From positions 1 to 64,000 of the forward strand of contig CAYSWV010000004.1 of the NCBI GenBank assembly GCA_964434865.1: a stretch of DNA of 64,000 nucleotides, written 5' to 3'. The position numbers and the translations under genes are program-made. This DNA comes from CAYSWV01 sp964434865 (GTDB lineage: Bacteria > Cyanobacteriota > Cyanobacteriia > Thermostichales > Thermostichaceae). The notes under the pieces are model-generated. The model was not told where the DNA came from and searched no databases. It saw only the letters and a list, made by a program, of their open reading frames with translations. The number at the start of each line of letters is the position of its first letter. The stretch's first letter is position 1. Of this stretch, positions 43,701 through 54,300 are shown piece by piece.

Positions 43701-45510
43701 CTAGAATCTGGGCACAGTGATCTAAGGCTTGTTTAAAGGTCGGTTGAGTGTTGTAGAGTTCTTGTCCCATGCCTCCATACTGAGATCCTTGACCCGTAAA
43801 CAAAAAAGCAATTGTGTCGGGTGCTTGCTGAATCACACCTGAAATTACGGTTGGATCGTCACTAGTGCGACTAAAGGCGGCTAAAGAATTGATGAGATGC
43901 GGTTTTGAAGAGGTCGGGATCGCTAAGCGATGGTTAAAATGAGATCGCCCTGTGGCGGTAGTAAAGCAGATATGCTCGATAGGGTCGATAGTCTCAGAGG
44001 TCTTCAAATGGATTTCAAATTGGTTGGCTAACTGTTTTAGGGCTTTGGCGGATTTGGCAGAGAGTGTGAACAAGTGCAGGGGACGGACAAGATCTGATAC
44101 AGAGGTAGGTTGGAGGGGGGCTGCTTCCAGGATGATATGAGCATTCGTACCACTGATCCCGAAAGAGCTTACACCAGCAATCTGAGGCGTTGCCCAGGTG
44201 GGCCAAGGCATCACTTCAGTGGGGATGGTAACTGAGAGACTATCCCAAGGAATATAAGGATTTGGGGTTTTAAAGTTGAGATGAGGTGGAATTTCGCCAT
44301 ACTTCATCATTAAAGCGACTTTGATCAAGCTGGAGACCCCTGCTGCCCCTTCCAGGTGGCCAATATTGGTTTTGACAGACCCCACAATGAGGGGATGGTC
44401 TTGGCGCGCTTGCGATAACCCAAAAATGGTATCTAGAGCACCTAGCTCGATCGGATCGCCTAAGGATGTCCCGGTCCCATGCGCTTCAATATAGCTAACC
44501 TGTGTTGCTGAAAGCTGGCAGTTTTCCAAGGCTTGTCGAATGACTTTCTCTTGAGCTCGACCATTTGGGACCGTGAGACCGCTACTTTTACCATCATGGT
44601 TAACCGCTGATCCTCTCACAACAGCCAGGATCTGATCGCTATCGCGGATCGCATCTGAAAGCCGTTTGAGGACTAGAATGCCACAGCCTTCTCCTTGACC
44701 ATACCCATCTGCAGAGGCATCAAAGGTTTTACAACGGCCATCTGGGGATAGAGCTTTGAGCTGGCAGCGACCAATAGTGCTAGTGGGGGAAAGGATGAGG
44801 TTAACGCCTCCGGCTAAAGCTAAGTCACTCTCACCCGATCGGAGGCTTTGGCAAGCTAAATGCACCGTAACCAAGGAGCTAGAGCAAGCCGTATCGAGCT
44901 GAACATTAGGACCTTGCAAGCCAAGTAAAAAGCTAATCCGACCTACCGCGACACTACGAGTAATTCCGAGTCCATAGTAAGCATCGGTTGATTGAGCACT
45001 TGTTTCTCGACATAATTCAGCATAGTCATCAGTACAAATCCCGACAAAGACCCCTGTGCGAGAGTCGATCAGTTGATCAGGAGACTGACCTGCATGTTCT
45101 AAGGCCTCCCAACTTACCTCTAGCAGTAGTCGTTGTTGTGGATCAAGGCCCTCGGTTTCTCGGGGAGAAATGCCAAAGAAAGCAGGATCAAATTCATCAA
45201 TAGGCCCTTTGAGAAAGCCACCTTGATAGGTGTAGGTTTTTCCAGCTTGACCAGGTTCTGGATCGTAATAATCTGAGTAAGACCATCGACTAGCTGGCAC
45301 TGGAGTGATAGCCTCCATACCCTTTCGCAATAACTGCCAGAAGGCCTCTGGAGTCTCAACACCACCTGGAAAACGACACCCGATCCCAATGATGGCGATA
45401 GGTTCATAAGATAAAGCTTTGACCTGAGCCAGTTCTTTCTCTAATAAGCTGATCTTATCTGAGGCTGCCTTCATTAACTGGGCATAATTTGGCTTTGACT
45501 GACTTGCCAT
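40747..45510 (-). CDS. Type I PKS, one module: KS-AT-KR-ACP (last module)
   Basis: A 1587-aa single-module PKS. A coiled N-terminal docking segment (residues about 10-33) is followed by KS (about 36-460; DTACSSS, EAHGTGT and KTNIGHLEGAAG), AT (about 565-870; GHSVGEYVAAC and the malonyl-type QAFH), a structural KR part, catalytic KR (about 1228-1420; TGGLGSLGLEVSQ, B-type LDD in HTAGVLDDG, and Tyr in GQGNYAAANAF), and ACP (about 1500-1570; ELGVDSLIAGEL). No DH, ER, methyltransferase or thioesterase. It should leave a beta-hydroxyl. The acidic C-terminus (VEDEAESEEFIL) differs from the tails of the other PKS proteins and is a good partner for the TubC-type docking domain of the next protein. 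Confidence 0.95.
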   Translation of the reverse strand: MASQSKPNYAQLMKAASDKISLLEKELAQVKALSYEPIAIIGIGCRFPGGVETPEAFWQLLRKGMEAITPVPASRWSYSDYYDPEPGQAGKTYTYQGGFLKGPIDEFDPAFFGISPRETEGLDPQQRLLLEVSWEALEHAGQSPDQLIDSRTGVFVGICTDDYAELCRETSAQSTDAYYGLGITRSVAVGRISFLLGLQGPNVQLDTACSSSLVTVHLACQSLRSGESDLALAGGVNLILSPTSTIGRCQLKALSPDGRCKTFDASADGYGQGEGCGILVLKRLSDAIRDSDQILAVVRGSAVNHDGKSSGLTVPNGRAQEKVIRQALENCQLSATQVSYIEAHGTGTSLGDPIELGALDTIFGLSQARQDHPLIVGSVKTNIGHLEGAAGVSSLIKVALMMKYGEIPPHLNFKTPNPYIPWDSLSVTIPTEVMPWPTWATPQIAGVSSFGISGTNAHIILEAAPLQPTSVSDLVRPLHLFTLSAKSAKALKQLANQFEIHLKTSETIDPIEHICFTTATGRSHFNHRLAIPTSSKPHLINSLAAFSRTSDDPTVISGVIQQAPDTIAFLFTGQGSQYGGMGQELYNTQPTFKQALDHCAQILDCYLDHSLLEVLYSNQDQDLLGQTVYTQPALFALEYSLCQLWMSWGLQPDLLMGHSVGEYVAACIAGVFSLEDGLKLITTRAKLMQDLPANGAMVSVMVNAETVKTALASHTEWVAIAAFNGPESTVISGEAQAIAGITQELEDQGYKTKALEVSQAFHSPLMDPILQQFEHVAQQIEYAEPEIPLVSNVTGQLIEADIASAQYWVKHVRQPVQFAQGMATLQQQEVEIYLEIGPKPVLLGMGRQCLVEDQSLWLPSLRQGRSDWEQMLDSLAQLHISGVKINWQGFDRDYPRHKVTSLPTYPFQRQRYWVESPPPHQTATVQTEIVNLLDQSHIQALIDCIAQSDHFTAEQLETIHRAFEQLTHHHQLQLQALRPATIESPHQWLYHPSWQLVAQTSDLRTADLNGHWLIFADQNGIGVQIARQLRQQGASCYLVYWGDQYQSLSNNQEWQIRLSEPQDYDLICQLESSWKGAIHLWSLDSATPESLSLNSLHQAQKLGCGSVLNLVQALVKSDQTHLNLRLVTQSSQVVQELEANLQVQQSSLWGLGRVIALEHPEFNCQLIDLEATETTTANESGIQALWQAIITHDAERQVAYRGQQRYGLRLKSLDSLDIEPKSFSINETSSYLITGGLGSLGLEVSQWMVAQGAKHLVLMSRHLPNPEVQSLIDQWSQTGVQVQVAQGDVSSELDLQQIMAKIERSMPPLKGIVHTAGVLDDGMLIQQNWQRFENVLAAKVWGSWNLHQQTQSLNLDFCIYYSSTASLLGSPGQGNYAAANAFMDGLAHYRQQHTQPAISINWGPWSEVGMAARLKDQAQSRLALGGMGSINRNQGLELLGQFLQAPQAQIAVLPMDQTIFSQAYEATSLGPLLEILTPNQVSKATDVDQPEITEWTADSLPTYIKNLIAKSLKFKAADAFDLQIPLTELGVDSLIAGELRNQIIRDTNIVLPIPRFVDGTSANGIIELAMANFSPVEDEAESEEFIL

Positions 45511-45514
45511 CCGT

Positions 45515-48500
45515 TTAGCTCTCCATACTTAGCCCTAGTTGTTGAGCAAGTTGACTTGCAATGATATCTTCATCATCCAAGTCAGGTCCTAAATCATCCC
45601 CAGCTTGGTTCTGGTCGTCCGTGGTTAGTCTATCAGATGCCGTTGGCTTTGACAGTAGCAGGGTTGAAAGGTGTTCAACTAAAGCGTCAATGGTTGGATA
45701 ATTAAAGGTGAGCGTAGCTGGTAGTGAGCATTGCAAACTTGACTGTAATAAGCTTCTAAGTTCAACTGCCATTAGAGAATCCATCCCCTGATCAGCAAAG
45801 CCGACTTGACTATCAATCCGCTCAATTGAGGCAACACCCAGGACCTTAGCTACCTTTTCTTTGACATGATCGATTAAGACTTTCCGGGCTTTTTTGGGAG
45901 GGAGTGATCTTAACTGCTGCACCAGATCGGGTTCAGTAGTTTTTAGGGTTTTGTGGGTATCTGGTAATACATACTCTAATAATGTCTGCTCAGCCATAGC
46001 TGGGTTTTGACTCAAACAATCAGACCAATTCACGGCTACAACGGCTAATTGCGGGTGTTTTGAGTCCAGTAAGTCATGCAACACCTGTAACCCTAATTGG
46101 GGCTGGATCTCACTAAATCCTTTACTACTGACTCGGGCTTGGTCTTGGGATCCGAGCCGGGCGGCCATGCCAACCTGTCCCCAGGGTCCCCAGTTAAGGC
46201 TTAATCCTGACTGATGGTGTTGTTGACGATAATGAGCTAAGCCATCCATAAAGGCATTAGCTGCAGCATAGTTGCTTTGGCCCGGTGATCCTAAAAACGA
46301 TGAAATTGAGGAAAAACAAACAAAAAAGTCTAGGGATAAGTGGGCGGTTAGTTGATGCAAGTTCCAGCTACCAGCGATTTTGGGTGCCATCACTTTTTCA
46401 AACCGATCCCAGGATTGACGAACTAAAACCCCGTCATCTAAAACGCCTGCAGTGTGAATAATACCTCGTAGGGGTGGCATCGATTGTTCAATTGCCGTCA
46501 AGATTGTTTTGACATCGCCTGGATTAGCCACATCGCCTGGAATCACTCTGACCTCAGCGCCCTGATGCTGCAATTGATCGAGAACAGGTTGTACTGCTTC
46601 AGAGGGACTCCGCCTTGACGTTAGAACGATCTGGTTAGCCCCCTGATCAACCAGCCACTGAGCGATCTCTAATCCTAAAGCCCCCAGACCTCCCGTAATT
46701 AGATAGGTCCCGTCCTGGCTAATAGGAGTTGTGCTGGTTTCAATGGGGTACCAGACTCGCTTCATTCTGATCCCGTATCGCTGATGGCCACGGTAGGCTA
46801 CTTGATTTTCAGTATTGGCCGTTTTCAGGTCTTGCACTAGCCATTGAATTGTGTCTTCAGTGGGTTGAGGATCGAGATCAATGAGCCGACAGTTCAATTC
46901 AGGATGTTCTATAGCAATAACTCGGCCTAGCCCCCATAAGGGTGTTTGCTGAAGTTGCAGTGGTGTAGCAGTAGGTGTATCCAAAGATTGTGATCCTTGA
47001 GTAATCAAACAAAGCTGGGGGATCGAAGCAGCCTGCAATGTAACTAGGGCTTGGACTAAATTCAGAACACTGCCACAGCCCAATTGTTGCGCCTCTTGCA
47101 AAGTGGTCAGGGTTAAAGTTTCAGCATTTTGGCTATCCAAACTCCAGCAATGGACTACTCCTTTCCAGCTTTTTTGAGATTGACACAGATGTTGATAATC
47201 ACTGGGATCTGTCAGCCGGATCTGCCATTGTTGGTCATCAACGCGTTGATAGGTTTCGCCTTTGCTGACACGTACACACCTCTCTCCCTGTTGTTCAAGT
47301 TGATCAGCTAACTGAGAACCCAAACCCTGTTGATCACAAAAGATCAGCCAGTGACTCTCCTGATCAGCTGGTTTGAATTCTACAGATTCTGCTTTAATAG
47401 GATGCCAGCTCAAGTTGTATAACCACTGATGTGAAGCTCGGATTGAGTAGGGCACTAGTGTTTGTAGCTGCTGCTGATTCCAGCGTTGTAGATCAGCTAG
47501 GGGCATCTGAATATGCTTTTTGGCACTGAGGAGAACATAGCTCGCCAACCCCTTGCGTAGAAGTCCCCCTAACTGGTTGTAGGACTGGAATCCTGCTTTA
47601 ACATTCTCATCTCGATTATTCCGATAAATGGCCTCTAGGTGCTCATCAAAGTTGGCATCATAGAGAAAGTTAGCAATTTCACGACTGATATCAATACACT
47701 CTATAATCTGAAGTTGATTTTGGCTGAGGTGATCAATCCATTCGGTCTTAGTAATGAAAAACGATGAACTTTCAAAATGTTCAATAGCAAAATCGGCGTT
47801 GGAGATAAAATCAGCTAAGACTAGGTAGCCCTGATCCTGAAGATGTCGACCAATATTTGCAAATAGTAATGTTTTGTTCAAGATATGATGAGCGACTTCA
47901 AAGCCGAAAACCAAATTATAATCATCTGGAAACTCATCAGCTGCACTATCTCGATTATAGATTTGAAGCCGATCTTGTAGATGGTGGGTTTTAACTTTGG
48001 CCATGCCAACTTCCGCTTGTTGACTGGAGATAGTGTAGCCATTGAGTTGAAGGTGGGGGTACTGCTCTGCGAGTGAAATTAAATCAGATCCATAACCACA
48101 CCCAATATCTAGAACTCGATGACAAGCAGAAAAATCAACGTTAGCAAAGAGAGTAGCACGCATCTCCTTTTGAGCCTGTTGAATGCGTTTAACAAAGTCA
48201 GGATACGCTCTAGGATCGGAAAACGCTTGAATCCAGGAGAAACCAGGCAAGATATCTGGAAAAGGACCAAAGGTTAAAAAGTAGTCTTCAAAGGCTTGGG
48301 GATCATCACTCTGTCCCCAATCAACAGTGAGCGCAGCGACGGCATCGTAATAGTCTTGAGCAACCTGTTGCTGCTGTTGTAATTGCTGTTGATGATCTTG
48401 GGTCAAGAGGTCAAGGGCCTGCTGAATGGTTTCTAACTGATCGGGACTAAATTGATCAGAGTGCTTAACTTTAGCCAGGAGTTCAGTGGTTTGACCTTGA

Positions 48501-51313
48501 TGCAGCCACTTCACAATGTCGGTTTGAGGTTGAGTAGTCGGGGACATTGACCCTGTGAGAACAGGCTGAACCCAATAGCGTTGACGCTGAAATGGATAGT
48601 TAGGTAGCCCTAAGACTTTACTCCGAGGATAGTCATGATCAAAGCCCTGCCAGTCCAATTTAATTCCAGTAGTGTAGAGTTGCCCCAGACTCATCAGGAG
48701 TTGTTGCCAATCGTCAGTTTCTGCTCGTAATGAGGGCAGCCAGACCCCACCTGAATCTGGTAAACACTGCCGACCCATACTCAGTAAGATCGGTTTAGGG
48801 CCACACTCTAAGAAGATAGTGATACCCTGTTGATCAAGGGCAGTCATACCCGCTGCAAAATTGACAGTTGATAAAATATGCTGACACCAGTAGTCAGGCG
48901 TTGCTAGGGTGGTTGGGGCTAATTGGCCAGTGACGTTGGAAATAAGGGGGATTTGCGGAGATTGGTAAGTAACTTGTTGGGCGATCTGGTTGAATTCGGC
49001 AACTATCGGCTGCATTAAGCTGGAGTGAAAGGCATGGGAAACCTGTAGAGGCTTACTGACAACACCTGCCGCTTCCATCTGGTTCACAATTACGTTGACA
49101 GCAGTTTTAGGACCTGAGATCACAATGCTTTGAGGCCCATTGATGGCAGCTATAGCAATATCTAGATCGGGGTGACTCGCAATAGCAGCCTTCACATCCT
49201 CCAATGAGGCCATCAGTGAAGCCATACTGCCCCCAGTGGGAAGCTGTTGCATTAGCCGTCCCCGAGTGGCGATTAGTTTTAACCCATCTTCTAAACTAAA
49301 GACTCCAGCTACACAAGCGGCCACATATTCCCCTACACTATGACCCATCACAACAGCGGGTTGGATTCCCCAAGATGTCCATAGCTGGTAGAGAGCATAC
49401 TCTAGAGCAAATAAGGCAGGTTGAGTGTAAACTGTCTGATCTAGTAGAGTGGCATCTGCACCGGAGGCATACAGGATATCAAGCAAAGGCCGATCTAGCT
49501 CTGACTGCAGGATCTCAGCACACTGATCAAGAGCCTTTTGAAAAGTAGGCTGTGTCTGGTAGAGTAGGTGCCCCATACCTGGGTACTGTGATCCTTGACC
49601 CGTAAATAATAAAGCTAGTTTGGAGGGCGAGTCTTTGACTTGATCTTGAAGGATCCCTTGGGCATTAGAGTGTTGATCAACATAAGCTTGAAGTTTTTGC
49701 TGTAGATCAAGATGAGTTTCAGTCACAATGGCTAAACGGTAAGGGCAATGTGATCGTCCTGTGTTGGCAGTGTAGCAAATATCTTCTAGCTGTGTTTGAG
49801 GATGATGGTGTGAGTAAGTGATGTAACGATTAGCTAGATCTCGTAGTGCAGGTCCTGTTCTGGCTGAAAGTGTGAGCAAATTGAGCGGTCGTTTTTGGGT
49901 CAGTATTTCAGGCTGAGGTAACGGTGCTTCTTCTAAAACAATGTGAGCATTGGTGCCACTGATCCCAAAGGAACTAACACCTGCTATCCGAGCTTGATCA
50001 CCTCGAGGCCAAGCCTTGGCTTCTGTGGGAATATCAACTGGTAATTCCGACCAGGGAATGTGGGGACTAGGGTGATTAAAATGGAGGTGAGGGGGAATGG
50101 CTTCTCGGTGTAGCATCAGGGCCACTTTCATCAAGCATGACACCCCAGCCGCTGCCTCCAAGTGTCCAACATTGGTTTTACAGGATCCCACCATTAGCGG
50201 TTGTTCTGACGAATGACTCGGACCAAACACAGCCCCCAAGGCATTCATTTCAATGGGATCGCCCAAGGCCGTACCGGTCCCATGAGCTTCAATATAACTA
50301 ACCTGAGCGGGTTTCACCTGGCCAAAGGCTAAAGCTTGCTGGATCACTGCCTGCTGAGCTGGTCCATTAGGTACGGTTAAGCCACTACTAGGGCCATCAT
50401 GGTTGACAGCCGATCCTCGAATTACCGCCATAATGGTGTCACGATCAGCTATGGCATCGGAGAGCCGCTTTAAGACAACTAAGCCACAGCCCTCTCCCTG
50501 ACCATAACCATCTGCTGAGGCATCAAAGCTTTTGCAGCGCCCGTCTGGAGATAAGGCTCTCAATTTACTACGACCCACAGAACCTGTTGGGGTCAAAATG
50601 AGGTTAACACCTCCAGCTAATGCTAGATCACATTCCTTAGTTCGTAGGCTTTGACAGGCCAGATGTACGGTGACTAAAGAACTTGAACAAGCCGTATCAA
50701 TCTGAATATTAGGACCTTGTAAGCCCAAAATGTAACTAACTCGACCGGTGGCAGTACTGCGGGTTGTCCCATTCGCGACATACGCCAGATCTTCACTGAC
50801 ATCACTCTGGCCACACAATTCTGCATAATCATCCGTACAGATCCCAACGAATACACCTGTTTTGGAAAACTGCAAGCTATCAGGGGCATAGCCGGCATGT
50901 TCTAGAGCTTCCCAGGCGACTTCCAGTAATAGTCGTTGTTGGGGATCTAGATGAGTGGCTTCTCGAGGCGCAATACTAAAGAAATCAGCATCAAACGTAT
51001 CAACCGGAGTTTGTAGAAACCCAGCTGAGCGAGTGTACATCTTGTTAGGGGCATCCGGGTCAGAATCGTAATACTCGTCTACAGACCATCGATCGGCGGG
51101 GATCTCAGTGATTGCATCTTGACCGGTATAGAGTAAGTCCCAATACTCGTCTGGAGTAGTTACCCCCCCTGGAAAGCGGCATCCCATGCCAACAATGGCA
51201 ATCGGTTCTCGGGCTGCATATTCAGTAGCCGCCAACTTAGCCTGCATGGTTTCGACAGCTTGGAGGGCTCGCTTGATCGGTGATAAGGGTTGATCAGGAG
51301 TTGCAGTACTCAT
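45515..51313 (-). CDS. Type I PKS, one module: KS-AT-MT-KR-ACP
   Basis: A 1932-aa module. Order: N-terminal docking helix; KS (about 34-455; DTACSSS, EAHGTGT and KTNVGHLEAAAG); AT (about 565-870; GHSVGEYVAAC and malonyl-type HAFH); methyltransferase (about 985-1250; SAM motif VLDIGCGYGSDLISLAE near 1065-1080); KR (about 1535-1720; TGGLGALGLEIAQ and LDD); ACP (about 1810-1880; DQGMDSLMAVEL). The methyltransferase has a preceding LTFGPFPDILPGFSWI segment. With a KR but no DH, the product unit is a beta-hydroxyl bearing either an alpha-C-methyl or, which I favour, a beta-O-methyl, as in stigmatellin-type modules. The tail DDEDIIASQLAQQLGL is a typical C-terminal docking helix. Gap to the next gene: 4 bp. 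Confidence 0.95.
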   Translation of the reverse strand: MSTATPDQPLSPIKRALQAVETMQAKLAATEYAAREPIAIVGMGCRFPGGVTTPDEYWDLLYTGQDAITEIPADRWSVDEYYDSDPDAPNKMYTRSAGFLQTPVDTFDADFFSIAPREATHLDPQQRLLLEVAWEALEHAGYAPDSLQFSKTGVFVGICTDDYAELCGQSDVSEDLAYVANGTTRSTATGRVSYILGLQGPNIQIDTACSSSLVTVHLACQSLRTKECDLALAGGVNLILTPTGSVGRSKLRALSPDGRCKSFDASADGYGQGEGCGLVVLKRLSDAIADRDTIMAVIRGSAVNHDGPSSGLTVPNGPAQQAVIQQALAFGQVKPAQVSYIEAHGTGTALGDPIEMNALGAVFGPSHSSEQPLMVGSCKTNVGHLEAAAGVSCLMKVALMLHREAIPPHLHFNHPSPHIPWSELPVDIPTEAKAWPRGDQARIAGVSSFGISGTNAHIVLEEAPLPQPEILTQKRPLNLLTLSARTGPALRDLANRYITYSHHHPQTQLEDICYTANTGRSHCPYRLAIVTETHLDLQQKLQAYVDQHSNAQGILQDQVKDSPSKLALLFTGQGSQYPGMGHLLYQTQPTFQKALDQCAEILQSELDRPLLDILYASGADATLLDQTVYTQPALFALEYALYQLWTSWGIQPAVVMGHSVGEYVAACVAGVFSLEDGLKLIATRGRLMQQLPTGGSMASLMASLEDVKAAIASHPDLDIAIAAINGPQSIVISGPKTAVNVIVNQMEAAGVVSKPLQVSHAFHSSLMQPIVAEFNQIAQQVTYQSPQIPLISNVTGQLAPTTLATPDYWCQHILSTVNFAAGMTALDQQGITIFLECGPKPILLSMGRQCLPDSGGVWLPSLRAETDDWQQLLMSLGQLYTTGIKLDWQGFDHDYPRSKVLGLPNYPFQRQRYWVQPVLTGSMSPTTQPQTDIVKWLHQGQTTELLAKVKHSDQFSPDQLETIQQALDLLTQDHQQQLQQQQQVAQDYYDAVAALTVDWGQSDDPQAFEDYFLTFGPFPDILPGFSWIQAFSDPRAYPDFVKRIQQAQKEMRATLFANVDFSACHRVLDIGCGYGSDLISLAEQYPHLQLNGYTISSQQAEVGMAKVKTHHLQDRLQIYNRDSAADEFPDDYNLVFGFEVAHHILNKTLLFANIGRHLQDQGYLVLADFISNADFAIEHFESSSFFITKTEWIDHLSQNQLQIIECIDISREIANFLYDANFDEHLEAIYRNNRDENVKAGFQSYNQLGGLLRKGLASYVLLSAKKHIQMPLADLQRWNQQQLQTLVPYSIRASHQWLYNLSWHPIKAESVEFKPADQESHWLIFCDQQGLGSQLADQLEQQGERCVRVSKGETYQRVDDQQWQIRLTDPSDYQHLCQSQKSWKGVVHCWSLDSQNAETLTLTTLQEAQQLGCGSVLNLVQALVTLQAASIPQLCLITQGSQSLDTPTATPLQLQQTPLWGLGRVIAIEHPELNCRLIDLDPQPTEDTIQWLVQDLKTANTENQVAYRGHQRYGIRMKRVWYPIETSTTPISQDGTYLITGGLGALGLEIAQWLVDQGANQIVLTSRRSPSEAVQPVLDQLQHQGAEVRVIPGDVANPGDVKTILTAIEQSMPPLRGIIHTAGVLDDGVLVRQSWDRFEKVMAPKIAGSWNLHQLTAHLSLDFFVCFSSISSFLGSPGQSNYAAANAFMDGLAHYRQQHHQSGLSLNWGPWGQVGMAARLGSQDQARVSSKGFSEIQPQLGLQVLHDLLDSKHPQLAVVAVNWSDCLSQNPAMAEQTLLEYVLPDTHKTLKTTEPDLVQQLRSLPPKKARKVLIDHVKEKVAKVLGVASIERIDSQVGFADQGMDSLMAVELRSLLQSSLQCSLPATLTFNYPTIDALVEHLSTLLLSKPTASDRLTTDDQNQAGDDLGPDLDDEDIIASQLAQQLGLSMES

Positions 51314-51317
51314 AGGC

Positions 51318-54300
51318 TTAGTCCTCCATAGCTTCTAGCTTTTTGAGCAAAATGGCTTCAGCATCTTCATCTGAGAGTGTATCTAAGTCTGTCGCTACCA
51401 TCTGCTCAGAGGGGATTAACCGATCAGAGCCATCAGTATCGTCTAGACTTGAGTCTGTTCCCCCAATTTGTCGAACCAGGTAGTCGGCCAACCGCTGGGC
51501 TGTGGGATAGTCAAAGGCCAAAGTAGACACGATCGAACACTTGAGATTAGTTTGAAGTGTATTCCGTAACTCTACCGCCATGAGCGAATCCATGCCTTGC
51601 TCATTAAACCCTTTGATCGGGTCTACATCATTGAGACTACTGAGACCTAAAATTTGGGCGACAACCTCACGGATGTGATCGACCAACACAGGAGACCAGG
51701 CCCCGGGTGGTAACGTTTTGAGGTGATCCAATATCCCAATTTGAGTCTCAGGTGGCGTGGGTGCATCTAGACCTAAGGTCTCTACGATCTCAGAGAGAAG
51801 CGGATCAGACCATTGGTGTGGAAAGAGTTCTGAAAACTTCTGCCAGTTGACTGGGATCACGCCTACCTGAGCTCGAGGGGTGGTGAGTAGATCACCTAAG
51901 ATGTCTAAACCTTCCTGAGTCCCAATGGTTTCTATACTTTTTTGCTCAAATCGAGATTGATTACGAGCGGCTAATCGACTCGCCATACCGACGGCAGCCC
52001 AGGGACCCCAATTCAGACTGATCCCCGCTTGAGCATGATACTGACGGTAATGGGCCAGGCCATCCATAAAGGCATTAGCAGCCGCATAATTCCCCTGACC
52101 AGGTGATCCTAGGAAAGAGGCTGCTGAAGAAAAGCTAATAAAGAAGTCCAGATTAAGATGTTGAGTATGGCGATGTAAATTCCAGCTTCCCCAAACTTTA
52201 GGCGCCATGACGGTTTCAAAGCGCTGCCAATCCTGTTGCATTAACACTCCATCATCTAGAACCCCAGCTGCATGAATGATCCCTTGTAATTGGGGCTGTA
52301 TAGACTGAAGCATGGATTTAACCTCAGCTTCATTGGCAACATCACCTTGAACAAGCTGGATCTGGACTCCTTGGCCTCTCAATTTGTCAATTACAGTTTG
52401 GGCCGTAGCTGTTGGTGAGCGACGTGACATGAGCACTAGATGTTGAGCCCCCTGGTTGGCAAGCCATTGACTCACTTCTAAGCCTAATGATCCTAAACCA
52501 CCTGTGATTAAGTAACTCCCAGTGTCTCGAATAGTGAGGTGGTGATCAGCGGTTGGATACCAAACTCGCTTCAGTCTGGCTCCGTACCGTTGCTGATGCC
52601 GATAGGCAATTTGTTGATCCTGGATGGGGCTATTGAGATCCTGCATAAGCCATGCCACCGTACCCTCTTGATCCTCTGGGTCGGCATCGATCAGCTGGCC
52701 GTGTAAATCAGGGTGTTCTTGCATAATCACACGACCTAGTCCCCATAGCGGCGCTTGCTGCAGATTCAGAGCTTGACTAGCAACAGCTTGAGATCCGGTA
52801 GTGACTAGTACGAGTCGAGCGGTTGGATGGTCTTGCTTAACTAGAGCTTGAACCAGATTTAAAACACTACCACAGCTTAAGCGTTGAGCTTGTTTCAAAC
52901 TATCCAGATTCAATGTTGCTGGGGCTTCAGTATCTAAACTCCATAGATGAACAATCCCTTGCCAGGATCCTGGGCTAAGTCCACATACATGCTGATAATC
53001 GGCAGCCTGATCAGGCTGAATTTGCCATTCCCCTTCACTCACTTGTTGGCGATCATGGCCTCGGCGAACCACAACACAAGTATTGCCTTGCTGGGTTAGG
53101 TGTTGAACCAGCCTTTCAGCTAGACCAGTTTGATCGGCAAAGATGAGCCAGTGGCCTTGAGAGGGAGGATCCAGTTGAGGCTGAGGTACCAGCGGCTTCC
53201 AGGCCAGTTCATATAGCCATTGCTGAGGGGAGCGCACTGAATAGGGAATTAAGGTTTCGAGTTGCTCAGTATTCCAATGCTTGAGGTCTTCTAGAGTCTT
53301 GTGGCTTTGCTTTTTAGCGGTCAATAGAATGTAACTGGCTAGCCCTTTACGTAGAAGTCCTCCTAGTTGGTTGTATGACTGTAACCCCGCAATCAAGCTT
53401 TCATCTTGACTACTTTGGTAAATAGAGGCAAGATTGTCATCAAAATTAGCATCATCAAGAAAGTTGGCGATCTCATGACTAATATTAATGCATTCAACAA
53501 CTTGTAGGTGATTTTGGCTCAAATGCTCGGCCCATTCGGCTTTGGTAATAAAAAAGGATGAACTCTCAAAATGTTCAATTGTAAAGTCGGTATTGGAGAT
53601 AAAATCCGCAACCACCAAATGCCCATTTTCGTTGAGGTGACTGCCAATATTTGCAAACAAGGCAGCCTTATTCATGATATGGTGAGCCACTTCAAACCCA
53701 AAGGCTAGATCATAAGTGTGGGGATAATCATCAAGAGCACTGTCTCGATTAAAGATGTGCACTCGATCTTGTAGGTGATGAGCTTTGACTTTCTCAAGGC
53801 CGACCTGAGCTTGTTGGGCAGAAATCGTGTACCCATTCAGACGTAAATGAGGATAGGCTTCAGCCAAGCTAATTAAATCTGACGCATAACCACAACCAAA
53901 ATCTAGTACGGTCTGACAAGCCGCAAAATCAACATGGGAAAATAAGATCCGCCGCATTTCTTTTTGAACTTGCAGAACTAGCTGCACATAGTGAGGATAG
54001 GATGTTGAGTCTGTAAAGACCTTGATCCAAGAAAAGTCAGGTAGCACCTCAGGAAAGGGACCAAAGGTTAAGAAGTTTTCTTCAAATGATTGTGCTGTTT
54101 CTCCAGTCAGATCTGTGGTTAATGCGGCTACTGCGTTGTAGTACTCTTGAGCTGCTTGGCCCTTACTCTGTAACTGGAGTTGATGGTGTTGCGTTAGGAT
54201 GCTGATGGCCCTGTTGATCACCTCTAGCTGGTCAGGGACAAACTGATCGGATTGTTCCACAAGCTGTTGTAAGGCTTTAGTATTGTTGTAATTGAACCAG

